A DNA stretch of 64,000 bases from Chaetoderma sp. LZ-2023a (Eukaryota > Mollusca > Caudofoveata > Chaetodermatida > Chaetodermatidae), in assembly GCA_034401795.1 (NCBI GenBank), contig CM067369.1, positions 135,782,865-135,846,864 of the forward strand, given 5' to 3'. Shown in pieces: positions 11,174 to 22,963 of the stretch (position 1 is its first letter; each line of letters starts with the position of its first letter). The position numbers were made by a program, and so were the translations under genes. The notes under the pieces are model-generated. The model did not search any database, was not told where the DNA came from, and saw only the letters and a program-made list of their open reading frames with translations.

Positions 11174-11254
11174 TAGAGCCTCTCACGCAGGTTACTTGGC
11201 CAGCGCAGGGCCAACACCGGCCCAGTAACCCGCGCTATTCGCTGTGAGAGGCTA
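11174..11254. repeat. GGCC-family short inverted-repeat element
   Basis: About 80 bp bounded by AGCCTCTCAC and GTGAGAGGCT. Inside are GCAGGTTACTTGGCC, a GGGCCAACACCGGCCC centre and AGTAACCCGCGCTATTCGC. Shares the GTAACC...GCGNTAT end with the copies at 12.1, 18.0, 52.7 and 53.8 kb. Confidence 0.6.
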
Positions 11255-12070
11255 TACGGGCGCCAGAGAAATGTGATTAAGCATGCAATTTATTGCAATA
11301 AAGTAGTTTATTAGTTAACAAAATTACTGTCCAGATACGTTGTCGCCATTTTCCATGCTTCTCTTCGCTCCATTACGATCTCTCTCCCAAAGGACCTCCA
11401 TTTCGCGGCCTGTCAGCACTGTACCAACTGCCAGTTACAAGGCTCGGTGAATGACAAAGCGTTCAAACACGGTTATGATCCGGCGATACAAAGCCAATTG
11501 ATACCTCAATGAAGCTCGCATCGCTTTTCCTCGATACAAATTTGCTGTGCTAACTAAAAGTGCCAATCAAATCGCGGTATCGGCACACTTGCTCATTTTC
11601 GAATAATGTTCGATTTGAGTCGGTTTGCCCGCTGTCTAAGCGGCCTGTTGACGACTCGTTAGAAAAATGTTGGCTTTGCTTACATTGGCGGGCTCCACCT
11701 TTGACACCGAGCTATTTCAATCATCGTCCGAACGGCAAACGATTCTCTGAAGATCTGTCACTCTCGACTCACGCACGTTATCGAGAGCTTAGTGACATCG
11801 ACAGCATGGTAGCATTTGACCCATCGTCATCACTTTAACACTTGAAACATCGTTCAATTACCGGTTGTCAGTATTCGGTTCGGTCTAGTATGACAAGTGT
11901 ATGTATTGTTAATATAATGTTGCTATAAGCTGTTACTGCCCAAGAGAACAACAGCTGTCAAAAATGCTTTTTTCACAAATTCCTTCAGTCAGAACTCCTT
12001 CTGGTAAGTACACTGCCGTATGAAGGCATCATCTTAAAATGAGTAAAGGACTCGATCATTACCGACATAT
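11255..12070. other. unrecognised spacer
   Basis: No gene convincingly recognised. A 92-codon frame at 11560-11838 (+) has no family motif. Confidence 0.5.
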
Positions 12071-12171
12071 GCCCTAATAACTAATGTTACCGAGCCTGCA
12101 CTGGTCCGATACCGGGCTAGTATGGCCCAGTATTGGCCCAGAACCGGCCCCGTAACCTGCATTATTAGGGT
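12071..12171. repeat. GGCC-family element
   Basis: Inverted ends GCCCTAATAACTAATGTTACC and CGTAACCTGCATTATTAGGG enclose TACCGGGCTAGTATGGCCCAG and GAACCGGCCCCG. About 100 bp and non-coding. Confidence 0.65.
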
Positions 12172-12589
12172 AATGTAATTAAGCGTGACATTGAATGAAT
12201 AACAGATATGACAAATCTTCACACATCTAATTAGATAGCAATGTGACGAGCAATTAATAACGAAAATTGCCAAGCCGCACGTGTTTGAGTGTCTACTCAA
12301 AAAGGTCCATTTGTTTAACAACTAGATTAGAATTATATGGTGGCATTGAGTCGATTTCTGCTGCTCTGGTTGCAGGCGCGTGTATGCGTGCTGAAAAGCA
12401 GATGCATAAAATGGCAATATTTTCAGTTAATTAATCGGTTAATATCACCGGCAGCATATCCCATGTCGTCTGTAGTTATTATATTCTAAGACACCAATCA
12501 GGTTGCGTGTAGCAAGTCTGAATCACTACCAGTGTCTCTAAGACCTGACAAACTAACTCATTTGTGAGATATGAAGATGGCACATCATT

Positions 12590-13372
12590 GAACCGTGGCT
12601 CTCGATGTCAGTACAAATTACAATAGCTCGCTGTAAAGCGGAAGGCATGTTCTGATTTGTTTTTAGTAAATACATCTCTGTTTAGTTAATTTCATTTGGC
12701 ACAATTCAGGGATTAATTCTGTAATTAAAAGTCTATCTGTGCCCTGATTACACTGGCGTTGAGTTAAATAATGTGTGGCATATTCTTTTTTAATAATGTG
12801 CATAAGAATAGGGACGTTATTAGTCAGACATGCGCATGCAGAAATGCATGGTTGTCGACAAATTACCATCAGAAAATTGCTTTTGAACCCTTGTTTCTCA
12901 CCGCATGCCTCTAAATAGAGTTGCAACGCACCAGGCTCGTAGACCGGCTCTGGTTGGCAATCTATGGTTGCTGTTGTTGAACTGTGGCTCTAAGTACATG
13001 GCTCTTGTTATAAACATTGACTGTCAAATTATACCCACGTGGACTATGGCTGCCAACCAATGGCTCTCGTCATATATCAGTCAAAAGTTGGCTGGATATT
13101 ATGGCACTCATACTAAGTATATCACGATATGCATGCCAACGACAAAATGTTAGATTATCACTACCAAACTAAATGAATGTAAACTATACCGATGCCAGGT
13201 CACGGCTGTAAAGTTATGCTTGTTTGTTCATGCCATCAAGCAAGGGCGTTCAGTCGCTGTCTCTCAAACTATGGTGGTCAAACAATTGGTGTTAAACTAC
13301 GGCTCTCAAATGTTGGCTCTCACACCATGGTTGTCAGTCAATCAACTGCCGGCGGACAATGGCTGTGCTAGA
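12590..13372 (+). repeat. decayed 14-15-bp tandem repeat
   Basis: A TGGCTCTC-like word recurs. Clearest at 13266-13345, as successive 14-15-bp units: ACTATGGTGGTCAAA, CAATTGGTGTTAAA, CTACGGCTCTCAAA, TGTTGGCTCTCACA, CCATGGTTGTCAGT. Looser copies lie at 12596 and 12945-13120. The two short open frames here have no family similarity I recognise. Confidence 0.5.
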
Positions 13373-13402
13373 CTTTCAATCTTCTATAAACATGGTTTTT
13401 AG

Positions 13403-14680
13403 ATTATGTCAATCTAGATTTATTTGTTGCGCAGCTGCTGACCCGGACTCACCTTGATAAATTAAGGCGTCAAACATTATGCTAACAAAGCACTTATTAC
13501 ACTCGACCCACGTTCAACAGAAAATGGTTTAGCAGTATTCCAAGATATTAAAGTTGCATTAATTTACGACAAATGCATAAAATCCCGTCAAATTATTCTG
13601 TCGTCAAAAAGCGTAATACCGTGTCATGTACCGACCATTACTTCTGTGATCTGCGTGGTATATTGCTCACTGGTACATTGCCTTCCTTACGACCTTCACG
13701 TTCGAAGCGCATAGCATGTCATTAACGAAATCACCCGCGGCGAACTATAATTACTTGGAAAGATGTAGAAGCGACAAGAAATCGCTCATATTTCAGAAGA
13801 TCTTCCTCATTTTGATTGGGGAATCGAAGATGTGTGTTATGTACTAGCACGTGGACAGGCTTATGTATAGCTGTATTTCGGGGTCTTGCTGAGACATGAA
13901 GAAACAAAACTGAATGGGGTCTCATGGATCAATGGACCCCCGGAGCGTAACATTTTCTGCTCTTATTTAAAACACCACATTTAAAGTTCACGTCGTATAG
14001 GAGTACTGGTGCTGGGGAAAATAGGGCTTGAACATTTTTACAGCGGCAATCATAGGACAAGATGGCGAATATGCCTACGGCTATTCATGCAAGAAAAGGG
14101 ACTCAAATTAACGCGCATATCCGCGTCTTCGTCTTCTGGTCATGGAATTACATGGAACTACATCCGTCCATCTGCTGTTTGAGAAAGCCGGGAGACATGT
14201 TCCATCTGTCAGGCTGGGGAAGATTATGTTAGTCAATGAGTTCGTTATTTCTGACAGAAAGTGATGTCCAATTAAGCATCTAAAGAAGCAAGGAACACAT
14301 GGATAGGTTACGGTTATGTGGAGATTGCGTGTGTACAGAACACGATGTTAGCGTAAGAAGTTGCTGATAAAGACAACAGCTTGCAGCAAGAGTGTGTTCA
14401 AACTGAACCCGATTTACACTTAGGCCCATATACGTCATATGATTGATATATAAACTGGAATCCTCAATTCACTTACGATATATCACCGGGAATCAATTGA
14501 ACCCAGTTGCAAATGTTGTGTCTCCAATTGTCACGCAAAAACGTCTAAACGCCGGTAAACAACTGTCTTGCGTTATACAATTATGCCAACGTGTGCTTAG
14601 TAGATAGCAACCACACATTACTTGACTCAAATGTGTCACCATATACATGTTTGACTGTGTTGTCGATTGCCGATTGCAAC
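13403..14680. other. unrecognised spacer
   Basis: No gene, RNA or repeat recognised apart from a PalA-like end remnant TACGTCATATGATTGATA near 14427-14465. Confidence 0.5.
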
Positions 14681-14790
14681 AGAGGGATCTGAACAATCAC
14701 TCACGTCTCTGACGTCATAAGCAAGGCCACGGTCAGAATGATGTAGCTATGTCAAGAACATCGAAAGGTCAGTCACGAAAGTGTACGAAT
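14681..14790 (-). repeat. PalA end fragment
   Basis: GATCTGAACAATCACTCACG, CTGACGTCATAAGC and AAGTGTACGAATTC follow PalA order. Truncated by or abutting the next copy. Confidence 0.55.
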
Positions 14791-15179
14791 TCACCTTTCC
14801 ACATTACCCACCCATCATATGACGTCATAATGAACTGCGTGATATGTAGAATGACATCAGAATGAATGACGTCGATAAGTACGTCACGGACGCATATTTG
14901 AAGACGGACTATGCGTTGTTGTACAAATTCTTTGCTTTTACTATTTAATAAATATTTAGTTGAATATTTTGAAACTAATTTGACTGGGCACTGTTTCTGC
15001 TATAGGCAGCAACATCACCCAGTCAAATCAGTTAGAAAATATTCAACAGCTTCCCGGTATAGTTTTCAGGAAATTGATAGCTAGGGCATTCGGGGATCGA
15101 TCAATCCCAACACGGCGAGGTGTGGATGGAGCTTAGCTAGTGATGGGCGAGGCATAGCTAAAAATGGAAAGGTCCATTG
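14791..15179 (-). mobile_element. PalA MITE, complete
   Basis: Left end TTCACCTTTCCACATTACCC, right end AAATGGAAAGGTCCATTG. Central hairpin TAGTTGAATATTTTGAAACT ... GAAAATATTCAACAG with a GCTATAGGC tip. Very similar in reverse to the copy at 21560 (both have CCCATCATATGACGTCATAA and GACGTACTTATCGACGT motifs), so the two belong to one young subfamily. Confidence 0.85.
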
Positions 15180-15400
15180 TACATCTTTGATGAATTTCAC
15201 AATTTAATACACATTATGTTGAATATTCTGAAAATAATTTAACTGGGCGCTCATGGCAGCGCCCCATCAAATTAATTTCAAAATATTCAACATATTACTT
15301 CTATAGTTACATTTAAATTTATCTTCTACGAATTCAGGTTTTGAAACCGATTCCAATACGTGTAAAAAATGGGCGGCGCTTTTGTGATAGGTTAATGAGC
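15180..15400 (-). repeat. diverged PalA-like copy (A')
   Basis: Hairpin TATGTTGAATATTCTGAAAA ... TTTCAAAATATTCAACATA with a short GGGCGCTCATGGCAGCGCCC tip, then AAAAAATGGGCGGCGCTT. Directly abuts the complete copy before it. Confidence 0.6.
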
Positions 15401-15668
15401 ATTTGGGAAATCTGCATATGCGCGTGCACCAATATTACATGACCATTTATTTATTAACGCTATTCGGTAATGCTACTGACAGTCAGAATATAATTGCAAA
15501 ATGCCCGGATGTGGGAGATGATGAATATGATCATTAACTGCTAATAATCGTGTTATGCAGTAAGTGAAGCATCGGATATTCTGCTGGCAGCCAAGCGAAA
15601 GTGATGTAGAATTCGTCCTGCAAGTATCATATAATCACCATATAGTACTGTACGAGCTTATACTGTCA

Positions 15669-15672
15669 CACA

Positions 15673-15748
<76 letters not shown>

Positions 15749-15750
15749 CA
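15669..15750. repeat. (ACGC)n microsatellite
   Basis: About 20 uninterrupted CACG/CGCA tetranucleotides. Alternating purine-pyrimidine, so Z-DNA prone. Same motif as 36678-36815. Confidence 0.95.
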
Positions 15751-16151
15751 TCAGCAAACTTCGCATTCCTGGATTCCAGGCATCAGAATATTAGTACCGT
15801 GGGAATAGAATGTATTCTCATAGCAACTAATTGTCACTCGACTTGGTGAAGCTTCGTCTGGGATATCGCTATATGCAGGAAATTCGTGTATGGTAGAAAC
15901 GATCTTGAACAATGGTCGACCCTTTGCTTTCCTCAAGCGTAACAAATAAGAGTTGTCAGGCGGTCTGCATCTCTGCAATTGTGTAGCGAGGCTAGATACT
16001 ACTAGATATTGCAATACCGGGTATTGGCATGAGATCAATTCTGAGATTGCTTACGCCTGACTTACACCAGCTCCATTGTACAGTAATGAGTCGATAATTT
16101 ATTTATAGTCAGAATGACATCACATGGACATTCAGCATCGCTCAAATATTA

Positions 16152-16206
16152 CTTAACGTGTTTCTAAAACAAAATAAGACACAATGTTGAATATGTTGAA
16201 CATAAT
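16152..16206 (+). repeat. PalB fragment
   Basis: GTGTTTCTAAAACAAAATAAG followed by AATGTTGAATATGTTGAACAT matches the PalB left part. It ends where a PalA copy starts. Confidence 0.5.
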
Positions 16207-16406
16207 GGTAGAATCTAGTTTTAGCCTATCTCTAGCCAAGCTCCACACACCCATCGTACGTATTGGGATCGATCGATCCCTGAAGTCCCTGACTATCAAT
16301 TTTCAGACAACTATACAAGTAAGCTGTTGGATATTTTAAAAGTAATTTGACTGGGTGCTGTTGCTGAGCATGGCAGCAACACCGCCCAGTCAGATTAGTT
16401 TCAGCA
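16207..16406 (+). repeat. PalA copy, 3' truncated
   Basis: TGGTAGAATCTAGTTTTAGCC end, GGGATCGATCGATCCCTGAAG, CTGACTATCAATTTTCAGAC, then a nearly whole hairpin (GCTGTTGGATATTTTAAAAG ... CAGATTAGTTTCAGCAT). The TGACGTCA arm is missing. Confidence 0.7.
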
Positions 16407-16505
16407 TATAGTGACTTTTAATTGGTATAAAATTCTTATGCAGCTACACCTGGAGATAAAACCCTGAAGGAAGTGATGGAAAGAAATCGCTGTTCTTTTA
16501 TATTT

Positions 16506-16506
<1 letters not shown>

Positions 16507-16537
<31 letters not shown>

Positions 16538-16572
16538 GCTGTTGTTGTTGTTGCTGTTGTTATTATTATTAT
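16507..16572. repeat. (GTT)n microsatellite
   Basis: About 20 GTT/GCT triplets grading into (ATT)n. Antisense frames read as poly-asparagine and are not genes. Confidence 0.95.
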
Positions 16573-16824
16573 ACCGACGTTTTCGAAGAAAGGTGGGTAT
16601 TATATCGTCCCGCCCGTCTATTCGTCTGCAGGGAAAATGTTTATAATGCAACTTTTCTGAAAACATTGGGCAGCAAATTTAGTATGATTGCTGAGTGCAA
16701 GATGATATTTACATTTGGCCTCGCCCCAAAGGGGGTGGCGGAGGGTCAAAAGGTCAAAGCGGTGATGGTGGGAATTTGCGGTGGCGCGCCATCGACGGTC
16801 CAAACTAGTTGTTGTTGTCATGCA

Positions 16825-17722
16825 TAAGTTAACATGTTTCCAAAATAAAAACAGAGGCATGTTAGTTAGTACAATTTTTATCACGATGTAAGTAATGGTC
16901 TAATGACTATTTTGAACATAATTGGATTGGAAGAGATTGGTGCCTTAAGCAGCAATTTCTTCCAATCCATATATGACCAAAGTATTCAACAGTAAAATCT
17001 TAATTTGTCCTGTAGTACTGCTGACATTGCCGTATGCTGCGCCATGGAGAACATAGCTTTCCAGTCCTTCTGGAGGCTATGGATTCGTAGATCAAAGATG
17101 CCCTCTGGAGGCTATGGATTCGTAGATCAAAGATGCCCTTGACAAAAGCACTATGTTTATACAATGCAACACGCATGTTCTTGAGGCTGCATAGTCGTAA
17201 CAGCTGGACAGCTCCAAAGGCAGCTCTAGACAAACTCGATGCCTGCCACCGCAAACACCTGCACACCATCGCTGGACACCGATGGCAAGGTAGCATAATT
17301 TCCAACGATGCACTATACAAGATGTGTAATACGTCGCCGCTGTCCGTAAAAGTCATCCAGCAAAGATAGTCCATGTTTGGCCATGCATGTGCTAAGAAAG
17401 GTAGAAAACACACCTGCACACATAGCCTTGGAATTTTCCCTACTGCGAGCCAGCATATATGCAGCCAGGACAGGACGTCATTGCGTAAATTTGTTAAGCG
17501 TGCTACGAGACCACCTCAAGAAAGCATGACTCGTTACACGCAAATCAGGAATGGGCCTGAAGAAGCTAAAGATTTTGGCTGAGGACAAGACACATTGGAC
17601 AAAAGTGAAGAACTCATTGTAGCTGTATGATATTTCTACTATTACAGCCGCAGAATACAGTACTCATACATTATACAGCCGTTTTCTTTTATTTTGGAAA
17701 CATGTTAAGTAATTTCTGAGAT
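16825..17722 (-). mobile_element. PalB MITE split by a retroelement
   Basis: Left end AAGTTAACATGTTTCCAAAAT at 16826, hairpin TATTTTGAACATAATTGGATT ... AAGTATTCAACAG to about 16992, and right end TTTTGGAAACATGTTAAGT...TTCTGAG at 17692-17720. The intervening 17000-17680 is foreign (retroelement remnant). Rejoined, the two parts have PalB order and length. Confidence 0.6.
17040..17630 (+). pseudogene. non-LTR retrotransposon reverse transcriptase, 3' end
   Basis: Decayed C-terminal part of a LINE reverse-transcriptase protein. In one frame KAALDKLDACHRKHLHTIAG then ISNDALYKMCNTSPLSVKVI correspond to the family pattern 'LDaFHrrhLRrilGirW...isNeaLY..tg..pLs..i'. A stop follows at about 17367, then MFGHACAKKG (family 'lfGHvlR'). 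After a frameshift, LKKLKILAEDKTHWTKVKNS (family 'l..lAeDR..W') reaches a stop near 17627. A 43-bp direct duplication at about 17058-17138 also breaks the frame. Upstream domains are missing, so this is a 5'-truncated, dead copy. Exact clade not assigned. Confidence 0.7.
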
Positions 17723-17958
17723 GCAAGTACGTAGGCCTACTCGGTTGTTTCGTCTCTCCAATATCAGACAAAGATCGAACGTGTAAAGGGTGTCCAGCAT
17801 AACAAGACATTTGTCATTTTTTCTCCAACATGGTGTATAAAATAAAACCAGTTTTCTAGAAATGGAGTATTTCTCGTTGTAGATTATAATCTTTATTCAT
17901 AATGCAATCATTACGCCCGGTTTTTTTAGTACGCCGCGTAAATGCGCTCGATATAGAT

Positions 17959-18057
17959 TCTGGTAACGCGAGTTGGCGGCCCGGTACTGGACCAATACCG
18001 GGCTAATACGGCCCGCTATTACTCCAGTACCGGGCCAGTAACCTGCGTTACCTGGGC
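17959..18057. repeat. GGCC-family element
   Basis: TCTGGTAACGCGAGTTGG and CCAGTAACCTGCGTTACCTGG are inverted ends around GGACCAATACCGGGCTAATAC and a CCAGTACCGGGCC segment. Confidence 0.65.
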
Positions 18058-19245
18058 ATATACACCAGATAAAGTAGATAACCAGATCATATACATAACA
18101 GGGGTTTCTTCAACAAGAAAATCGTAAGTATTCTCTGAAATATTTTTATTTGACCATCTTTATGTATTTCGTCTGAAACCGTCATTAGCTTCTCGACTGG
18201 AGGTCGCATCCACAACGTCAGTAAATATCACGATACGATTAAGCTTGGAATATTGGCTAAAGCGAGACATTAGGTGTCTGTAAATGTGCATTACAACGAT
18301 GCCTAATAAAGCATTATATTCTTTTCATATGCTCATAACACAAACCAAAATATGTGTCCCGTGGAAATCCCTAAGCGGGTTGGTTATATTGAGGCTTGCT
18401 GATTCCCATCCAGTGCGAGAGAGTAAGGACGTGATAGGCTTGAGCAATAAAACGGACAGAACGGGTATAAACTTCAGACATCATTTTCTTTCCCGCTCTG
18501 TTGCCTACTACGACGTCCGCTATAAAACAGCGATTCCCCGCGAAATAATCAAACCATCGACCATTACAACGCAACTGTTCATAAATTCGCAAAAATAAAA
18601 AGTTATTTTTGCACGGCTCTCGCGGATAAATGTCCCGAACGATATTTTAATGTTGGTAATGTTCGTTTTATTTGGCATGTTCCTATGGCGAAGGCGTAAT
18701 CATTGCAAAATAGACGGCGGTTGTTAGTTAACCAACGTCTTTTTCATGGTATTATTATTCACATGCAAAGTCCCACGAGGTCGCTTAACTATAGCCCTTC
18801 AGCGGAGAAGGAATGGAGGTGAGTGTGTGTGGGGGGGGGGGGGTGCGGGTGGGTGGGCTGGGGGTGTATTTCAGAAAAACTGAACTCTGAGAAATGACGA
18901 CATAAAATGTCGCAACTAGGGGTAATAATATTGATATGATAGGCTTTTTTATTTTACAATATTGATGCCATCTTTTCTTGCCAATTAATTCCAGTAACTG
19001 GAATTGGGAGATACCAGCGGCATACCCAGGTTGCTCTATGCTCAGGTTCAGTGGTTCGACTGGTGTTTATGCATCTATAACAGACTATGAAAATTACATG
19101 TTCCTGCGGTTCGGGGCAACCACTTTTTAATGTAGGGCAACATAATTTTAACACACTGGTTGCCCCTGGGGGTGGGGTGGGGTGGGGGGTTCAACCTAGA
19201 TAATTTGTTATATTCAGGACCTGTGACTAATTATTTTATTTGATC
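18058..19245. other. spacer with G-rich tract
   Basis: No gene recognised. A run of 13 G within GTGTGTG...GGTGCGGGTGGGTGGGC (18827-18866) and a second G-rich stretch (about 19165-19190) could form G-quadruplexes. The open frames at 18284-18598 have no recognisable domain. Confidence 0.5.
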
Positions 19246-19249
19246 TTAA

Positions 19250-19431
19250 TCCTTTAAGACGCAAATCTCAATTTTCTCATGGAAAAAACCAAGAGAAGAC
19301 TATTTTTGAAAATTTACCACTAGTCATTCCAGTGGTAAATTTTCAAAAAATAGTCTCCTCTTGGTTTGCAAATGGGAACTTCTCAAGACCACAGCAGAAG
19401 CCGGTTTTTGGTCGATATGCTGGATAAAGGG
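19250..19431. mobile_element. TTAA-flanked palindromic element, short
   Basis: TTAA at 19246-19249 and 19432-19435; ends TCCTTTAAGACGC and GCTGGATAAAGGG. Palindrome AAGAGAAGACTATTTTTGAA ... TTCAAAAAATAGTCTCCTCTT with centre ACCACTAGTCATTCCAGTGGT; the usual GGCTCGNTAACCGAGCC centre has been lost. Confidence 0.75.
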
Positions 19432-19435
19432 TTAA

Positions 19436-19984
19436 TAAAAAATGATTGAGTTGGTATTTACAAGGATTCTGTAGTCTTACAAGCTTACAGCAATACATAT
19501 TTAATGGGGCAACCTGGAAGTACATTTGGGCAAACTAATTTAAATGGCGTACCCTTGGGGCAACACAATATTTTTCTAATTTTCGCGCGCTGCTATATCC
19601 GATAAGATACATATTGCTATCTTCTCATCGTATTGGAAGCTCAGCTACCATGGTGACGCAGGTTGCAGGGCCGGTATTAGACCAATTTCCTTTTTAAAAG
19701 GTGACGTCAGGTTCTTTGTCTGCATCTGTATCGCTTTTGCGTATATAGAAATTTATACCTGCATAGCGGTAGGTATATTGCTTATTGGTATTAGGGTGAC
19801 AAAGAATTCTGTGTTCCATAGGCTATTTGTTGCAAAATAGTTGCCCAAATGCATCGAATATGTTCATATGTAAGTGCTGAACATACTCCTGCCTGATGCA
19901 TTATCAGTTTTCAGCACACAGATTCCATGAAGTACAAACATTTCTAATAAATCATTTACTTGTGACTCTTGCCTTGTGATTACA
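19436..19984. other. unrecognised spacer
   Basis: No gene recognised. A partial GGCC-family end, ACGCAGGTTGCAGGGCCGGT, lies at about 19657-19676. Confidence 0.5.
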
Positions 19985-20042
19985 CCCTGTCATAGGCAGC
20001 AGCAACTCCCAGTAAAATTAGTTTTAAAATATTCAACACAAA
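19985..20042 (+). repeat. PalA hairpin, right arm only
   Basis: CATAGGCAGCAGCAACTCCCAG then AAATTAGTTTTAAAATATTC: one arm of the hairpin. Confidence 0.55.
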
Positions 20043-21559
20043 TTTAATTACATCATAACTAATTGACCGTGTCTGGTTTGTTTGTAAGGGTTAGCTGGTT
20101 GACATGGTGTGGTTTCGGGATATCTTATGGCTACCTTGTGTCATTCTCTCATTGAACTCAGGGACTGGACGTGATGGCACATGCCATAGAATATCGCTTG
20201 CCTTAATAATTCAGACCAATCTGTTTAGAACTGTTTTATAGTTCCACTGTTTTGTGGAATTCTTAGAAGATGAAAAGGGACTTGTGAACATGTCATGTTT
20301 TATAAGGAGCATCGGGCGTATTAAAACTAGGGTCTGTGTTATCAGGCGTGAGGGTGAACAATTAACGATATTAACTTTCCATTTAAATTAAACATAAAGA
20401 TGACTTAGGGCGGATCGATGGTTTAATTGGCGAGCTCGTGTTGACAAGAGTGACAGGATGAAACGTAATCAAGCATGCAGACAGTTCTTGGTCTGCTCAA
20501 TGAGAGCGGTGAATATCAGGCATCAGGGGATTGTCAAAGTGGCCAGCAGAAACCCACCATATTGGGCTCATGATTCATGCTTTTCCAATTTCCCAAACCT
20601 GCGTAAGCTTTGATTTCACCGATGCGCGCGCAGATCTCGCGTAGAAAATGGCCACTTGGCGTGCGTAATAATATCGGATTAATACGATCGGTGTGAAGAA
20701 AACTCGACCCAATACGGGCTTTATTTCGTGGCAACGGAAATAATAGCGCTCGCCAGATGCTCGTGAATAAATTCGAGAGGCGTTGTTAAGTTGCGTGCAG
20801 CGTGACGTCACTTCATCGTGGCCGCCGGGTGTGTATTTGGAAGTTGAAAGCGCGTGACCGATCTGGTTTCATTAGTAATTCACAGCCTTTGCCCGAGGAT
20901 GCTAATAGCTAGTCTGCGGGACGCGCGCTGATTATGATAAATAACTTTCGGACAAATTATACCACACGAAATCACGAACAGTCAGTCTCTTGATGGTATC
21001 CTTTTTTCCATGGCGGTGTAAAGCATGCCACTGTGGTAATACTGCTAGCTCATTGCATGCCAGTCGCCGCTCATGCTATAATTTGCTGTTATTTAGGCTG
21101 CAATGATTTATGATTACTGTCCTGTCGTGTTGCCAGTTCATGCGCTATGCAATCACCTAACGTTCCTGGGAAACCAACACTTGCTACCACTTTTGCAACG
21201 AACCTGACATTGGTATACATCATCAGAAGCAGTTGCGAAACTTCAAAGAGCGGCATAACTGTCGTTGCTGCTAATAAATTACAATACGATAATATCCACA
21301 TTGGAAGTGAGTACCAGCGCATTGCAGTCTGTTTAACCATTTCATCTCTAAAATTACAATACATTCGTTTACATTTCATGGTAGATATTTTGATACGGTT
21401 CCTTTAGAGGGTATATATAATCCTCACATTCAACTTACGTCTACCAGAGGTAGGGGCAGTGGGTCCCATAGGACCCTTGAAAATCGTGTATGATTGTTAT
21501 ATAATAAGTAATTTTATAGGCTTTTGCACAAAGTACCCACACAATCTAGTATTGGACAC
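20043..21559. other. repeat-poor unique spacer
   Basis: About 1.5 kb without recognised repeats, except an isolated TGACGTCA at 20803. Open frames near 20534-20811 and 21089-21407 have no family signature. Being repeat-poor amid dense repeats, it is a candidate for conserved non-coding sequence (inference only). Confidence 0.4.
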
Positions 21560-21915
21560 CAATCATGGACCTTTCCATTTTTAGCTATGCCCCGCCCATC
21601 ACTAGCTAAGCTCCACCGACACTTCGCGGTGTTGGGATTGATCGATCCCCAAATGCCCTAGCTTCAATTTCCTGAAAACTATACAGGGAAGCTGTTGAAT
21701 ATTTTGTAACTAATTTGACTGGGTGCTGTTGTTGCCAATGGCAGCAACAGCGCCCAGTCAAATTAGTTTCAAAATATTCACCAGAATATTTATTAAATAG
21801 TAAAAGCAAACAATTTGTACAACACCGCATAGACCGTCTTCAAATATACATTCGTGACGTACTTATCGACGTTATGACGTCATATGATGGGTGGGTACTC
21901 TGGAAAGGTCAATTC
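21560..21915 (+). mobile_element. PalA MITE, complete
   Basis: Ends ATGGACCTTTCCATTTTTAG and GTACTCTGGAAAGGTCAATT. Hairpin AGCTGTTGAATATTTTGTAAC with a GCTGTTGTTGCC tip and TTTCAAAATATTCACCAG. TTATGACGTCATATGATGGG closes the distal arm. Close sibling of 14791-15179. Confidence 0.87.
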
Positions 21916-22009
21916 ATAGCTGTGCTTCCATGGTGCCGACTAATTTTAGAATGGATGAAAAGAACTGCAAAATTTTCAATGAAAAATTTAACCGATATGG
22001 AGAATACTG

Positions 22010-22230
22010 ATAGGAGGACCCGATCTGTCACTCAAGTGTCTGACGCTATAATGAATTACTTCACACGTAGGCTGACGTCGTGATCTTTATGACGTATTAT
22101 AACCCCGTCATGCCAAGTGTACGAATTGTATATCGTTGAAGAATTTAACACTTGATAAGCATGCTGTTGAATATTTGGAAATTACTCTGATAGCAACAGC
22201 CCCCAGTCAAATTAGTTTCAAAGTATTCTA
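22010..22230 (-). repeat. PalA copy, truncated
   Basis: AGGACCCGATCTGTCACTCA end, AGGCTGACGTCGTGATC arm, TGCTGTTGAATATTTGGAAA with half the hairpin deleted, then CAGTCAAATTAGTTTCAAAG. The GC-rich arm is absent. Confidence 0.7.
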
Positions 22231-22403
22231 TGGCATATCAGTAAACGTTCTCCTAAAATTCCAATTGCTGCCCATATAGCGCTTGGGGTGACACGCGACG
22301 TTTAGTATAATTATTCTAGAATAATTACTGAAATCATTACAGAATTTAATCAGGGAAATTCTAAATAAGAATATACACGTGTTAAGCTGAGCCCAATTAA
22401 ATG

Positions 22404-22737
22404 CAATGGAGGTATCGAGTTTTAGCTACTCCTACCATCTTTAGCTAAAATCCACCCTCAGTTCGCTCGTAATGGGATCGATCGGCCCCGTAACTCCCTG
22501 ACTATCGATTTCCAGAAAACTATACAGGTAAACTGGTGAAGTTGCAAATATTCAACAGAATGTTTATTAAATAGTAAATACATACAATTCGTACAGCCGC
22601 CCTTTGTCCGAAACCAATTAACCGCTCGTGACAAAATTATCAACGTCATTCATGACGTAATTAATTATGACATCCTACACGACAAGTAGTTGATTATGAC
22701 GTCATATGATTGATGTATAAACTGGAAACATACATTG
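22404..22737 (+). mobile_element. PalA MITE, ends intact, hairpin deleted
   Basis: CAATGGAGGTATCGAGTTTTA to AAACTGGAAACATACATTG. The hairpin is reduced to GAAGTTGCAAATATTCAACAG. The distal arm retains AACGTCATTCATGACGTAATT and TTATGACGTCATATGATTG. Confidence 0.8.
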
Positions 22738-22860
22738 GAAGCAGCATAAAATGCTACCATTTTTCCAACAAGCAAATGTAGACCGTCAAAGATTCTACCC
22801 AAGCAAGTGTAATGCGTCCATTACCTTTCACGGTGCATTTACGTATACGGGAGTACGTAC

Positions 22861-22963
22861 GTACACACACACACACACACACGCACACACACACACAACA
22901 CACACACACACACACACACACAACACACACACACACACAACACACACACACACACACACACAC

